A stretch of DNA of 64,000 bases from Adiantum capillus-veneris. Its lineage: Eukaryota > Streptophyta > Polypodiopsida > Polypodiales > Pteridaceae. The position numbers and the translations under genes were made by a program. Shown here piece after piece: positions 44,609 to 57,192 of this stretch (position 1 is the stretch's first letter; each line of letters begins with the position of its first letter). Where the stretch lies: contig CM043962.1 in NCBI GenBank assembly GCA_014529385.2, positions 38,345,098 through 38,409,097 on the forward strand, written 5' to 3'. The notes under the pieces were generated by a model. It worked only from the letters and a program-made list of their open reading frames with translations. It had not been told where the DNA came from and did not search any database.

Positions 44609-45777
44609 TCAACTCACTGCAAGGTGTAAACCGGGTGTAAACCGCTCCAAAGCTAAGCCTTTTGTCAAATCATCTGCTGGGTTGTCGTCAGTGTGTACCT
44701 TGACCAAATCAATGTGATTTTTGGCCAAGAAATCTCTCACGAGATGATACCTGTCTGTGTTTTGATTTGGAGTGAAACACGGGATTCCTTGCCAATGCAA
44801 GGGCACTCTGACTATCACAATATATCACTGGAGTCTCATCAATGCCAAGATTCCTGACTAAGCGAGATAACCATATAGCCTCTTTACTTGCATCCGACAT
44901 TGCAACGTACTCTGCTTCCGTAGTAGTGAAAGACGATGTACAATCTTGAAGACATGACCTCCAAGATACTGCTGCTCCAGCAAATATGAAGACATAGCCA
45001 GATGTCGATCTCCTATTGTCGACACAACCCGCATAGTCTACATCCACATAACCCACGATGGATGCATCATTGTTCTTGAAGCGTAAACACCTGTCGACTG
45101 TACCTTTGAGGTACCTAAGAATGTGCTTCACTGCTTCCCAATGCTTGCTGCCAAGATTTGGCGTATATCGGCTCACCACTCCCACTACAAAAGCAATGTC
45201 TGGTCTTGTGGCCACCATAACATACATGAGACTGCCCACTACCGAAGAATATGGTACCTTAGCCATTTCAGCTCGCTCAGCACCAGCAGATTTGGGTGCA
45301 TCTTCCTTACTGAGTTTCAAGAATGCTTGCATTGGGGTACTCAATGCTTTCCCCCCTGCATATTGAAAGGCTGCAAAACTTTCTCAATGTATGTTTCTTG
45401 AGATAACTCAAGAATACGACGTTTGCAATCTCTTTTGATTTGCATGCCAAGAAAGTGTGTAGCATCCCCCAAATTTTTCATTGCAAAATTATTGCTAAGT
45501 GTTTTCTGGCAATTTTCGAAATGGATTTCCCAGCTATAAGCATGTCATCAACATACAAAACTAGAATGATCATCGAGCCATCATCTAGCTTTCTTGTGTA
45601 CAAGCAGTGATCCTCTTTGCTCCTTTTATATCCTTGAGACCTCATACATGCATTAAATTTATGATACCACTGCCTTAAACCCTGCGACAGTTCTACCAAG
45701 TCCCAAGTGTCATTAGCTAGAATTGAGTTATACTCAGATTCCATAGCTTGCTCCCACTTCACCACAGTGTTTGGCAA
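44609..45777 (-). pseudogene. copia-2 pol fragment: partial reverse transcriptase and RNase H
   Basis: Going down from 45777: an RT N-terminal piece (WEQAMESEYNSILANDTWDL) runs directly into LRQWYHKFNACMRSQGYKRS, so an internal deletion has removed the central RT palm including the first catalytic Asp region. Then LVLYVDDMLIAGKS (the YVDD box) and a frame change. The RNase H part follows (VATRPDIAFVVGVVSRYTPN, YVDVDYAGCVDNRRSTSGYV, YCDSQSALALARNPVFHSK), with another frame change near 44760 before DNPADDLTKGLALERF. Not functional. Confidence 0.85.
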
Positions 45778-45972
45778 AAGAAATTATAAGTACAACACTT
45801 CTTTGCAACAACACCAGCGAAGGAATTTTAGGCGAGTAATAGCTATTTGCAATCGCTGAGGAGTTGGGGCCATTGGTGCAAGATAATTGGTATGAGTATT
45901 TCCTAGATTCTTATTTCGATGCAAAACTCTATGCTAAATTAATTTTTCTCTAAACACTTTGAACATTGTTAG

Positions 45973-48200
45973 GTTTCAAAGGTCAGTATCTATTTTACGA
46001 AGAGGGGTTGACAAAGATTCTTTCGGCATTGATGCACTCCTAAAGCTGAAGCGAGACTGCACATATGACTTTTCCCATGGAAGCCAGTTTCCTGGTCAAG
46101 GTATGGAGGGGGAGAAATGTTATGTCTTCAAAATGTCCACAATTGGTCCAGCATCCGGTGTGGACCTAGTGAACCGAATGAGACAAGATCGGGATGGCGA
46201 TCTTCGACGTGCATGGATCCAGTTTGATCACACCAGACGTGTTAACGAATGGGTGACTATGGCCTGTCATGTCTATGATGCAAGGTACATGGTGCACCTT
46301 AACAGCTTTGTGGGTTGCCTTTGACTCTCTCTAAACAATTTGTTTGCAGCATGCAGGACCTTTTGACTATTGCAACTTGTGAAATGAAACACGAAGACAT
46401 GGAAACGCAATGTTTGTTTTGGGAGTGCCTCAATGATGTAATGATATCATGTGGGTGTGACAGAGCTAATTTCTTGGGCTTCATGGCGGATGAAGCTCAA
46501 GCAAATTGGAATGTAGTTCGAATCGTTTTCAATGGTGGTGACAAGACCAATACAATACGCGGTCGAGAGTGTTCTTGTCTTTTCCATTGGAAGCAAATCT
46601 TGAATCAACACACAATGACGTATGTGGTGCAAGCTTCTCAACACACACACAAAGAAATGTGTAAGAAGTGGAGGCAAGCACCAACAAAAGAGGCTGCAGC
46701 AACAGCAGAGGCTCGTCTGATATGCCAATGGTGGCGTAACGGTCATTGCATAGACCGTAACATTCCATACATGGATTCATGGCTTAGTTGGTGGGAAATT
46801 CGTATTGCACATTGGGGTGGCATTATGATGTGCGTAGAAAATAGCTCTGATGGACCAAACACTCCACGCACAAATCTTGTGGAGAGAAAGCATGGCAACT
46901 GGCTAGCAGGGGAGGGTTTTCATAAACGCATTTCATTATATGATGCATGTACAACCGACCTTGCAAATTCCATCTTACAGAGCACAAAGGCCATTTCATA
47001 CAGCCATGGAAAACACATTGGGAAGGGTCCATCAATACAAAAGCTTGCGAAATGCCATGAAAAACGTCCCAACCAAGTGATAAGAGCAGTGAATGAGGCT
47101 ACTGAGGGCACCCCAATGTATAAACAACCAACCTTATTGACAAGAGATAAGGAAACATCAAGGCAAAAATGCAAGCCAAATGAGGTTATCAATGTGGAAG
47201 ATGGTGCATCGCATAGGCCTGAGTACAACTCGGTCACCAAAGATCGCAAGAAGTGTGCAAGACCACGTAAGATCAACTTTGCAGAAGAAGGGATATCACA
47301 AACCTCAAAACGAAGTATAGGTTCAGGTGGGCAGTATGTAGTTGAGCGCAAGGTCAATGAGGCAATGTGGGCCAGACACCGAACTCCACAAGGTAGTAGA
47401 GTCACATGTAGCGGCACGCCAAGAGGAGGACGAGGGTGTGGATGCAGTATTGCAGGTTCTAGCCTTCGTATACCGGCCCCATCTTTTGAAGGATATCAAA
47501 AGCATCCGAATGGTGTGGTGCGTCAATGGTTTTGGTTTTGTCCAGGTCATGTCTTGCATTGCCATACAGTAGACCAGAACATTGAGCCGCAGCCTCAGCA
47601 TCCACCACACACTTGGCCCGTGCATGTGGGCACCAACCTATCGGAGGATGAGATGCAAATATTGCATGAAGGGGGGTATCAAGTAGAGCTCAGGAAAGAA
47701 GGAATATCTAATGTAACGCCGGTTGTTCCTGCACAAAATATGACCAACCCTCCTTTCAAGTCAAAAGATACATCCACTCCTGAAGGCAGTGCACGAGTGC
47801 GAGATGGTGTGCATGTACGATATAGGACTTCCATTTTCGAGAATGTTGCTCGCAAGATCAGTTTAGCACTAGCATTGAGAGCGAAGGTCGTAGAAGAGAT
47901 ATGTGCAACAGATGGTGTTAATGAGGTCTTCAAAGTAGAGACCAAAAGTGAAGATGGTCATGTCGGGATGTACAAAGTTTGTATTTGCAACCAGCCATCG
48001 TACACATGTCCAGACTTCATGGAACGGGTGTCAAAGCAAAAACCATATCTTGCATGTAAACATTTGTATTTTATTTATTTGCGTGTGTTAGGGTTAAGCC
48101 AACAAATGAGAACATGTTTATCCATCAACCAATTCTGGCATATGTTGATATCTTCAAGGCACTGAACGGAAGCCGAACCTATCCAGGCATGGATGCATAG
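45973..48200 (+). pseudogene. MULE-type transposase with SWIM zinc finger, two visible exons
   Basis: DDE transposase of the Mutator-like superfamily. The first visible exon ends at 46284. A 65-bp GT-AG intron (46285-46349) joins VYDA to SMQDLLTIATCEMKHED in frame. Likely catalytic residues: Asp in WIQFDHTRRVNEWVTM, Asp in GFMADEAQANW (followed by CLFHWKQ), and Glu in TNLVERKHGNWL. Near 47970-48080 lies a SWIM finger with the CxC...CxH pattern (VCICNQPSYTC, ACKHLYFIYLRVLG). The C-terminus is shifted by one base near 48091: the true tail (NENMFIHQPILAYVDIFKAL, stop 48198-48200) lies in the next frame. An acceptor-like ttag before 45973 suggests further 5' exons that I cannot place. I found no terminal inverted repeats. 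It could be a transposon gene or a domesticated copy; the frameshift argues it is dead. Confidence 0.75.
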
Positions 48201-49726
<1,526 letters not shown>

Positions 49727-49827
49727 GCAGCTCTCATCGGCGATCACCTACACACCTATTGGACCGACAAGCCCGGTCCATGACTCAAATAAAGAGATAA
49801 GGCATCCGTCATAGGTGATAGGATGTC
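49727..49827 (-). repeat. Fragment of a G1-type LTR
   Basis: About 100 bases resemble the end of the G1 LTR (12738-12845): ctctcatcgacgatcac, attggaccgacaagcccgg and gtaggtgatggggtgtc are all recognisable with changes. It is a diverged relative, cut just before the LTR terminus, and it abuts the first 0.88-kb tandem unit. Confidence 0.75.
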
Positions 49828-52773
49828 TGGAAGTAGAGCTACTAATACTCCTTTTGTGAAGTTCTAAATCTTCACATAGCATGGCACTTACCAAAGTCCT
49901 CGTGTAGATTAGCATTTCTTGTTGCATGTACTTGTAATTTTTCATCTTAGTGGAAAAGTCCTTATGTGAATGGGTTGGCCTCAAAAATCCAACCTGCTAC
50001 ACTATGTCATTGTTCATGTTTCTTGTTCTGAATGCCTATATCATCAATCATCAATATTTGAGAGTTCCGTTACATATCATCCTCCAGTCACTCCACCCAG
50101 TCTATGACGAGATAAATGACTTTAATCATTGACCCTCTATTCAAAGCCATATTCTAATTAGGGTCGCAGCTCACTCTATCAAGATTCCTCACTGTTTGGT
50201 GCTAGCTTGGAGAGGTTGATCATCATGAGACTCAACCACATTCACATCAAATAGATGCTTCACATTGTTGTGCTTATTCCCCAATAGCAGTTCCATGGAT
50301 TTAATGGTGCTTCTAAAATCATACGTAGTGATCCTCTCTCTATCTATAGGCTAAAATTTTTGAGGCAAGACTAGAGCTGTGGAGGTTTTTCAAGCACTTC
50401 CATGCGACTTGGGTGGGGTGGTTACTAGCACCTCTCAGGATTGTGTGGGTATGACACCAACCAATGCTTTATGAATTTCTTGATCTTGTGCTTTATAGAT
50501 TCCAGAAGTTTTGGAGTAATTTTGTTCTTTCGCACCATGCTCTTTTGCAAGAACTCTCCATCTCCTTACTTTTCTTTGCTTCTTTTCCTAACACCATAAA
50601 GCATATTGGCGTACTTCCTCTTCTTAAGCTAGGCACTCTAGCCTTTGCTGGGGATGGTGTGGGTGACTTGCATGTCATATTTAATAGCTATCTCGAGACT
50701 TGATTTTCCAAAATTGGAAAGTAGAGCTACCAATTGTCCTTCTGTGAAGTTCTCACCTTTCACAAAGCATGGCACTTACCAAAGTGCTCGTGTAGATTAG
50801 CATTTCTTCTTGCATGTACTTGTCATTTTTCATCTTAGTGGGAAAGTCCTTTGTGAATGGGTTGGCCACAAAAAAAACGACCCTCTATATTGTGTCAATG
50901 TTCATGTTGCCTGTTTTGAATGCCTTTATCATCAATTATCAATCATTTAATTTAGTTACATTTCATCCTCTAGTCACTCCACCCATTCTCTGATGAGACA
51001 ACGATGACTTTAATCATTGACTTCCTATTTGTTAATGTATTCTAATTGGGGTCGTAGCTCACTCTATTGAGATTCCTCACAGTTTGGTGTTTGCTTGGAG
51101 AGGTTGATCATCGTGAGATACCACCACATTCACATCAAATAGATGCTTCACATTGTTGTGCTTATTCCCTAATAGTAGTCCATGAATATAGTAGTGCTTC
51201 TCATATCATATGTAGTGATCCTCTCTATATCTATAGGCTACAAATTTTGAGGCAAGACTAGCATTGTGGAGGTTTCTCAAGCACTTGGATGCAACTTGGG
51301 TGGCGTGGTAGCTACCACTCTCAGGATTATGTGGGTATTCCTCCAACCAATTCTTTATGAATTTCTTGATCCTGTGCTTTACAAAGTCCAAAAAATTTGG
51401 ACCGGTTTTGTTTTTTCGCACCATGCCATTTCGCAAGAACTCTCCACCTCCTTACTTTGCTTTGCATCATTTCCTTACACCATAAAGCATAGTAACGTAC
51501 TTGCTCTTCTTAAGCTAGGCACTCTTGCCTTTGTCAGATGGTGTGGGTGTGTTGCATGTCATATTTAATAGCTATCTTGAGACTTGATTTTCCAAAATTG
51601 GAAAGTAGAGCTACTAATGGTCCTTTTGTAAAGTTCTAAACCTTCAAAGCATGGCACTCACCAAAGTGCTCATGTAGATTAGCATTTTCGTTGCATGTAC
51701 TTGTAATTTTTCACCTTAGTGGAAAAGTCCTTAAGTGAATGGGTTGGCCTTAAAAAATCTGACCCTCTACACTCTGTCAATGTTCATGTTGCTTGTTTTG
51801 AATGCCTTTATCATCAGTTATCAATCATTTGGAAGTTCCAACTTAGTTACATTTCATCCTCTAGTCACTTCACCCATTCTCTGATGAGATAACGATGACT
51901 TTAATCGCTGACCTTCTATTTGTTGCCATATTCTAATTAGGATCGTAGCTCACTCTATCGTGATTCCTCACTATTTGGTGTTGGCTTAGAGAGCGTGATC
52001 ATAGTGATACTCCACCACATTCACATCGAATAGATGCTTCACATTGTTGTGCTTATTCCCCAATAGTAGTTCCATGGATATAGTAGTGCTTCTCAAATCA
52101 TATGCAATGATCCTCTCTCTATCTATAGGCTACAAATTTTGAGGCAAGACTGGCACTGTGGAGGTTTCTCAAGCACTTGGATGCGACTTGGGTGGGGTGG
52201 TAGCTAGCACCTTTGAGGATTATGTGGGTATGCCTCCAACCAATTCTTTATGAATTTACTTGATCCTGTGTTTGACAGATTCCATAAATTTTGGACTAAT
52301 TTTTTTTCGCAACATGCCCTTTTGCAAGAACTCTCCATCTCCTTTCTTTGCTTTGCTTCATTTCCTAACACCATAAAGCATCTTGGCGTACTTCCTCTTT
52401 TTAAGCCATGCACTCTAGCCTTTGCCAAATGGCGTGGCTATCTTGAGACTTGATTGTCCTAAATTGGAAAGTAGAGCTACTAATTTTCCTTTTGTGAAGT
52501 TCTAAACCTTCACATAGCATGGAACTTACCAACGTGCTTGTGTAATTAGCATTTCTTGTTACATGTACTTGTAATTTTTCATATTAGTGGAAAAGTCCTT
52601 ATGTGAATGGGTTGGCTTCAAAAAATACGACCCTCTACAATGTGTCTGTTCATGTTGCTTGATCTGAATGCCTTTATTATCAATTATAAATAATTTGGAA
52701 GGTTCAATTTATCTACATTTCATCCTCTAGTCACTCCACCCATTCCTTGACGAGACAACAATGACTTTAATCA

Positions 52774-52881
52774 TCTATACTAATAGATAAAGGGGGAGGG
52801 AATTCTGGCTCCCCCTCTGCCATGCATCAGAAGCTGCTTCATCCAGCGAGTGTCGCCTGCAACGTCCGGGAACACAGTGAC

Positions 52882-52943
<62 letters not shown>

Positions 52944-52966
52944 GGCAAAGCCACCGGCTATACTAG
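52774..52966. mobile_element. 193-bp non-autonomous Helitron-like element
   Basis: It starts TCTATACTAATAGATAAAG and ends GGCTATACTAG, close to plant Helitron termini (5' TC, 3' CTAG). The sister units read aatca-ttgac at this point; here the insertion lies exactly between that A and T, the Helitron target. There is no target duplication. A GA microsatellite (52884-52942) fills the second half, and a small stem (ggcaaagcc) lies just before the 3' end. Confidence 0.8.
52884..52942. repeat. (GA)n microsatellite inside the Helitron
   Basis: About 59 bp of pure AG/GA repeat. Confidence 0.97.
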
Positions 52967-53437
52967 TTGATATTATATTCCTTGCCATATTCTAATTGGG
53001 GTCACAACTGACTCTATCGAGATTCCTCACTATTTGGTGTTGGCTTGGATAGGTTGATCATCATCCGACTCCACCACATTCACATCAAATATATGCTTCA
53101 CTACTTATTCCCCAATAGTAGTTCCATGGATATAGTAGTGCTTCTCATATCATACGGAGTGATCCTCTCTCTATCTATAGGCTACAAATTTTGAGGCAAG
53201 ACTGGCGCTGTGGAGGTTTCTCAAGCACTTGGATGCAACTTGGGTGGGGTGGTAGCTAGCACCTTCAGGATTATGTGGGTATGCCTCCAACTAATTCTCT
53301 ATGAATTTGTTGATCCTCTACTTTACAAATTCTAGAAATTTTTGACTAATTTTGTTTTTTTGCACCATGCCCTTTCGCAAGATCTCTCCTTACTTTGCTT
53401 TGCTTCATTTCCTAACACCATAAAGCATATTGGCATT

Positions 53438-53892
53438 TTTGGGGATAACGGATTTGCAAGGTGAGCTGGGTCGGGACAGGCTACTCACTATGAGAAAATT
53501 AAGAGAATATATGCACGACACCAAACAAAAAGCTCAATAAACACCTGGATCACTTAAAATTGACACCCTGAAATCCTTAAGCTGCTAATGGTTAACCAAA
53601 ATGGAATTCGTTTAGAAATGCTAGCCATTAACGGCACTGCCAAAGCAAGTCCCAAGCTTGTGAAAGCTTAATTCTCCCAAAATCTAGCCGAGAGAGTAGA
53701 AATTAATCCTGGTTATATCGTGAAAGCTTATCCACTGCATTATTCCTACTATTAAAACTTAATATATTGGTTCTCCTTTGTCTACTTCCTTAAGTTGAGA
53801 GAGAGATCAAGAGAGGTTGCTTGCAATTGACCTCCCTCCGTCACTTCGTATCATTCACCACACTCGTGCTATTTCCCTCGCTTCATGCTATC

Positions 53893-53929
<37 letters not shown>

Positions 53930-55140
53930 TCTCTCCGACTCTCCTCCCCTTCTGAGCTTTCAAGCCCCTTCTCCTAAGCATCCTTTTTCCCCGCTTCTTC
54001 TCCTTTTGGAGCTCCACCTTCCCTTTGAATCACCTTCGAAATCCCTCCCTTCTTGCTTCAACCTCTTGAGCTTCGACACCTTGAGTCGAGAGAGCCTACG
54101 AGCCCCGTCTTCGTCGATCTCTTTCCTTCTTCTCCTACCCTTTGAATCGGCACGTGTTTTCCCCTTTCTTTTCTTCATGCACCTTCTCCTCTCATTTTAA
54201 TTTCCCCCTAAGCAATGACGGTGCGTTGTTGTGCTAGGTGGGAAGCCAACTTGATGATGTGGCATGGCGGTTTTGGAGTAGCTCCAAAATTGCCGAGAAC
54301 GGGGCCAAAAAGCTGCACCCCTATATGTTGAGCATCTTTGTCTTCATGCACGAGCTCATTCGAGCCCTCTACTGGCGAGTGCAAGCTTCGCATCTCCTCC
54401 CAGTCCTCTCTGCTCACTGCTCATCTCACCATGGACTCCCTTTTTTTCTTCTTAAGTTCACATTGAACCCTTCAAGTTTGTTTAATTTGGGCGGCCATTG
54501 GGTGACCAACTCATCCTCTTGGACACCACATTGGCACACATGTCCACCAATATAGTGCCAAACATTGCATATTTCTCCAATAGCCCCAAGCTGGCAAGGT
54601 GCAAGCACAAGCAAATGCATTGGAGGAAGTTCTTACATTCACATCCCATTAAAAGCACTAGAGCTTCTTTGCCATAGCTTGGTCGGGCATATCTTGCCAT
54701 CAACGTGTAAATGACATTTTGAATTGGAAACTCATCAAGAATTTTCATGTGCTTTCGTAACGGCACCACATTTGGTTTGCATGTCAATTAAGCGTTACCA
54801 ATCATTGTCAAGTACCAACATTTGGCATACACCTCGGCCAATGCATTACTGATCATCACCGTAAGCTTACATATAAAGCAAAGCATTGTTTCCAAGCTCA
54901 ATTACTACCAATCAAGCACTACATGAGATGACATTCCGCACGAGATGCTCCTTGACTTCTTATTTCTCTATTAAGTGCACCATATTCTAGAACCTGGTCA
55001 ATATCCAAAAACTCCCAGTTGGCACACTCACTCAAGCGACCAAACTGGTATGGAATCAGCCCCTGGTGAAACTTAAACTGCTAATATCTTGGCAAACAGA
55101 TTTTCAATTGCCGATCTGAAAAGACCAACATGATCCACAA
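53438..55140. other. 1.7 kb segment interrupting the tandem array, with a PPR remnant
   Basis: Unit sequence stops at 53437 and returns at about 55141. In between there is no array homology. It contains a GA tract (53892-53926), a plus-strand Ser/Leu/Pro-rich open frame (53817-54200, probably chance) and a minus-strand PPR-like remnant. The edges show no terminal motifs I can recognise, so the mechanism (insertion or replacement) is open. Confidence 0.6.
54420..54870 (-). pseudogene. Decayed PPR (pentatricopeptide repeat) fragment
   Basis: Minus-strand frames hold pieces typical of plant PPR proteins: NALAEVYAKC (about 54840), MKILDEFPIQNVIYTLMARY with YGKEALVLL (about 54750-54660), and CGVQEDELVTQ (about 54530), separated by a stop and at least one frame change. 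PPR proteins bind organellar RNA. This piece covers only two or three repeats and is dead, probably a captured or retroposed fragment. Confidence 0.5.
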
Positions 55141-55247
55141 AACGACCAATTCTTTTTGAATTTCTTAATCCTGTGCTTTACAAATTCCATAAATTTTGAA
55201 CTTAATTTGTTTTTTTGCACCATGCCCTTTTGCAAGAACTCTCCATC
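55141..55247. repeat. Partial 0.88-kb unit, left of the gypsy insertion
   Basis: The sequence from accaattctttttgaattt to ctctccatc follows the array unit. The last five bases, ccatc (55243-55247), are duplicated at 63918-63922 on the far side of the gypsy element, where the unit continues. Confidence 0.88.
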
Positions 55248-55425
55248 TGTAATGGAAATTGCCTATGAACTTTGAGAGTAGCGGAATTAGGAAATTAGGT
55301 GAAGCACTTTTGAGAGATTCTTTGTGAGCACAGCGGTTGAACTTAATTGATGGTAGCAAAATAAACATGGTACTTAGTTAACTTGGCATGAACAATACTT
55401 TTAAGAGAGTTGGCATGAACAATAC

Positions 55426-55433
<8 letters not shown>

Positions 55434-55474
<41 letters not shown>
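55434..55474. repeat. (GA)n in the G4 3' LTR
   Basis: The GA tract differs in length from its partner at 62402-62437. Confidence 0.95.
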
Positions 55475-55477
<3 letters not shown>

Positions 55478-56497
55478 AGAGAACATGACAATAGTTGAGG
55501 AACGGATTCATATGAAGCCTGTCCCCCCTCCAATAGGCATTTGTATTATAGTTTCTCCCATCAAGAGAGACTTGGTACAATACAGTCTTTGTGTTCCTTG
55601 TAACCTAGGTGATGCAATGAGATGGAAAGCTTCATGCATCACAAGCATAACATAAACTTGAAGAAAGCATTAACTATCCCAAGCCTCAGTCCCAAGGCCT
55701 CAAACACCTTCGAAGGTGGAGAGAGCTAGCGGGGAATGAGGATAGGGAAGAGGAAGAAGAAACATTCCATAGGAGAAAGAAATAGTTACTCACTTATCAT
55801 TACTCTTCTTGCTAGCATACACAATAGCATAGTAATGAAGATGGAGAAGATGGCAAGCTTAAGCATTGAAGCATGACTCTTGGTTGGATTTGCATTCCAT
55901 AGCCAAGAGTGTTGGTGTAGGCTTTCACTCTCACAAGCTTGGAGAAGGAGGTGGTGTTCCTCAACTTTCACCAAGTGAGAATGGTCCAAAATGAGTGTGT
56001 GTGATGGTGTATATCCCCCTAGAACCCCCCCTCCTTGCTTTGGGCGAGTGGTAGCTTTTCCACATGCCTCAAGTTCATTGGACCCCTCTCCCCTTAGCCA
56101 ATCACATGCAGCATGCAGTCAAGTACATGGGTAGTCTTTTGACAAGTTTTCCCTTACCCCTTAGAGAGAGAGAGAGAGCTTTGAAATTATCTAGATATAT
56201 GTTAGATGGAAGTAGAAGCTCATTGGACCCCTCTTTAGCCCAACCAATAGCATTCAAGCACACCATGTGGTTAAGCTTAGTGAAAGTCTGACATGTGTCC
56301 CATGTGCTCTTTTAGAATTCCCCTAACTTTGAGATTTTTATGCATAGGAAGTTTCTCAAGGAACTTCCTCATTAAGTGTGTAGGTTCTCTTTTTGACTCA
56401 AGCATATTACCCCCCATGCATAGGAAGCTTCTCAAGCAACTTCCTCATTAACTGTGACAAGCAGTCATCAAGCATGACAAGCACCTTAGGTGGGGCT

Positions 56498-56665
56498 CCC
56501 ACCTCAAGCACAACCCTAGCTTGTTTAAGTTTAGGTCGGGTTCCCACCTCAAGCATAGCCCTAGCTTGCTTAAGTTTAGGTTGGGTTCCCACCTCAAGCA
56601 CAGCCCTAGCTTGCTTAAGTTTAGGTCGGGTTCCCACCTCAAGCTCAGCCCTAGCTTGCTTAAGG
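56498..56665. repeat. LTR minisatellite, about 43-bp units, about four copies
   Basis: Units read cccacctcaagcacagccc, tagcttgcttaagtttaggt, cgggtt. The partner LTR (about 63470-63658) has a different arrangement, with some units shortened. Confidence 0.9.
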
Positions 56666-56915
56666 TCAAAGGACTTTTAACACTAATCATTGGAGGTCTT
56701 TAATGAAGCTAACCCTAAGGTCTTTTAAGCTTCATTAGTTAACCTTGCTCTTTGATAGACCATCTCTCATTTGGGCCCCTTTATATTGGCCCCGTGTTGA
56801 GATATATCCGTAAGCACATGTCTATATTCTAACCCTTGTTCTCATTTACTATCCCATATTAAATGATCGGTTTAATATGAGAAAATCATTTGGGTTGGTT
56901 AGGTATTGAATGACA

Positions 56916-56930
56916 TTACCTCTCTCTTGA
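56916..56930 (-). promoter_or_regulatory. Polypurine tract of G4
   Basis: The minus strand reads TCAAGAGAGAGGTAA directly before the TGTCATTC start of the 3' LTR. Confidence 0.85.
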
Positions 56931-57192
56931 AATCATAGTCATCCTCGACTATGAGGTAAAAGAGATAAAGTCATAGTCATTAGTCAATTTGTCTTAACGG
57001 GTAGAGGATCCCTTTTAACCCTACGACATCATTCCAAGATGGATGACTAATCCATTTGTTGCTAGGGAGACGTAGCTGTCGCAATCATGTCTACTCTCTA
57101 GTCCATTTCATCCTCCCAAGTAGAGTAACAAATTCTACATGGTGTTTGAGAGACGTCGTCATCCCAAACATAATTCTTAGTATGCATACTAC
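56931..57192 (-). other. G4 3' untranslated stretch between pol and the polypurine tract
   Basis: About 260 bases with no gene, lying between the pol stop (57193) and the polypurine tract. Confidence 0.7.

Larger units (their letters stand above)
44327..45780 (-). mobile_element. 5'-truncated Ty1/copia element (copia-2)
   Basis: A 199-bp LTR (44327-44525; plus-strand ends tgaaggtacc and aatcccaaca) is followed on its inner side by a polypurine tract and then by RNase H and part of reverse transcriptase on the minus strand. The element stops at about 45780 within the reverse transcriptase. No second LTR or primer site is present. It landed inside LINE endonuclease DNA. LTR termini resemble those of copia-1, but the bodies differ. 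Confidence 0.8.
49829..53437. repeat. Tandem array of four units of about 0.88 kb
   Basis: Units start at ggaagtagagctac / ggaaagtagagctac: 49829, 50716, 51600 and 52466 (spacings 887, 884, 866). Shared blocks include gcatggcacttaccaaag, gtgaatgggttggcc, ttcacatcaaatagatgc and cctaacaccataaagca. Unit 4 carries a 193-bp insertion and is cut at 53437. The minus strand keeps a short frame in several units (CFMVLGKEAKKSKEMESSCK in unit 1, related pieces in units 2 and 3), so the unit may derive from a coding sequence or transposon part. The function is unknown. Confidence 0.92.
55248..56915 (-). repeat. 3' LTR of G4, 1,668 bp
   Basis: Plus-strand start tgtaatggaaattgcc, end gaatgaca. It contains a (GA)n tract (about 55434-55474) and a minisatellite near its outer third (56498-56665). 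Open frames in it are not real genes. Confidence 0.93.
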
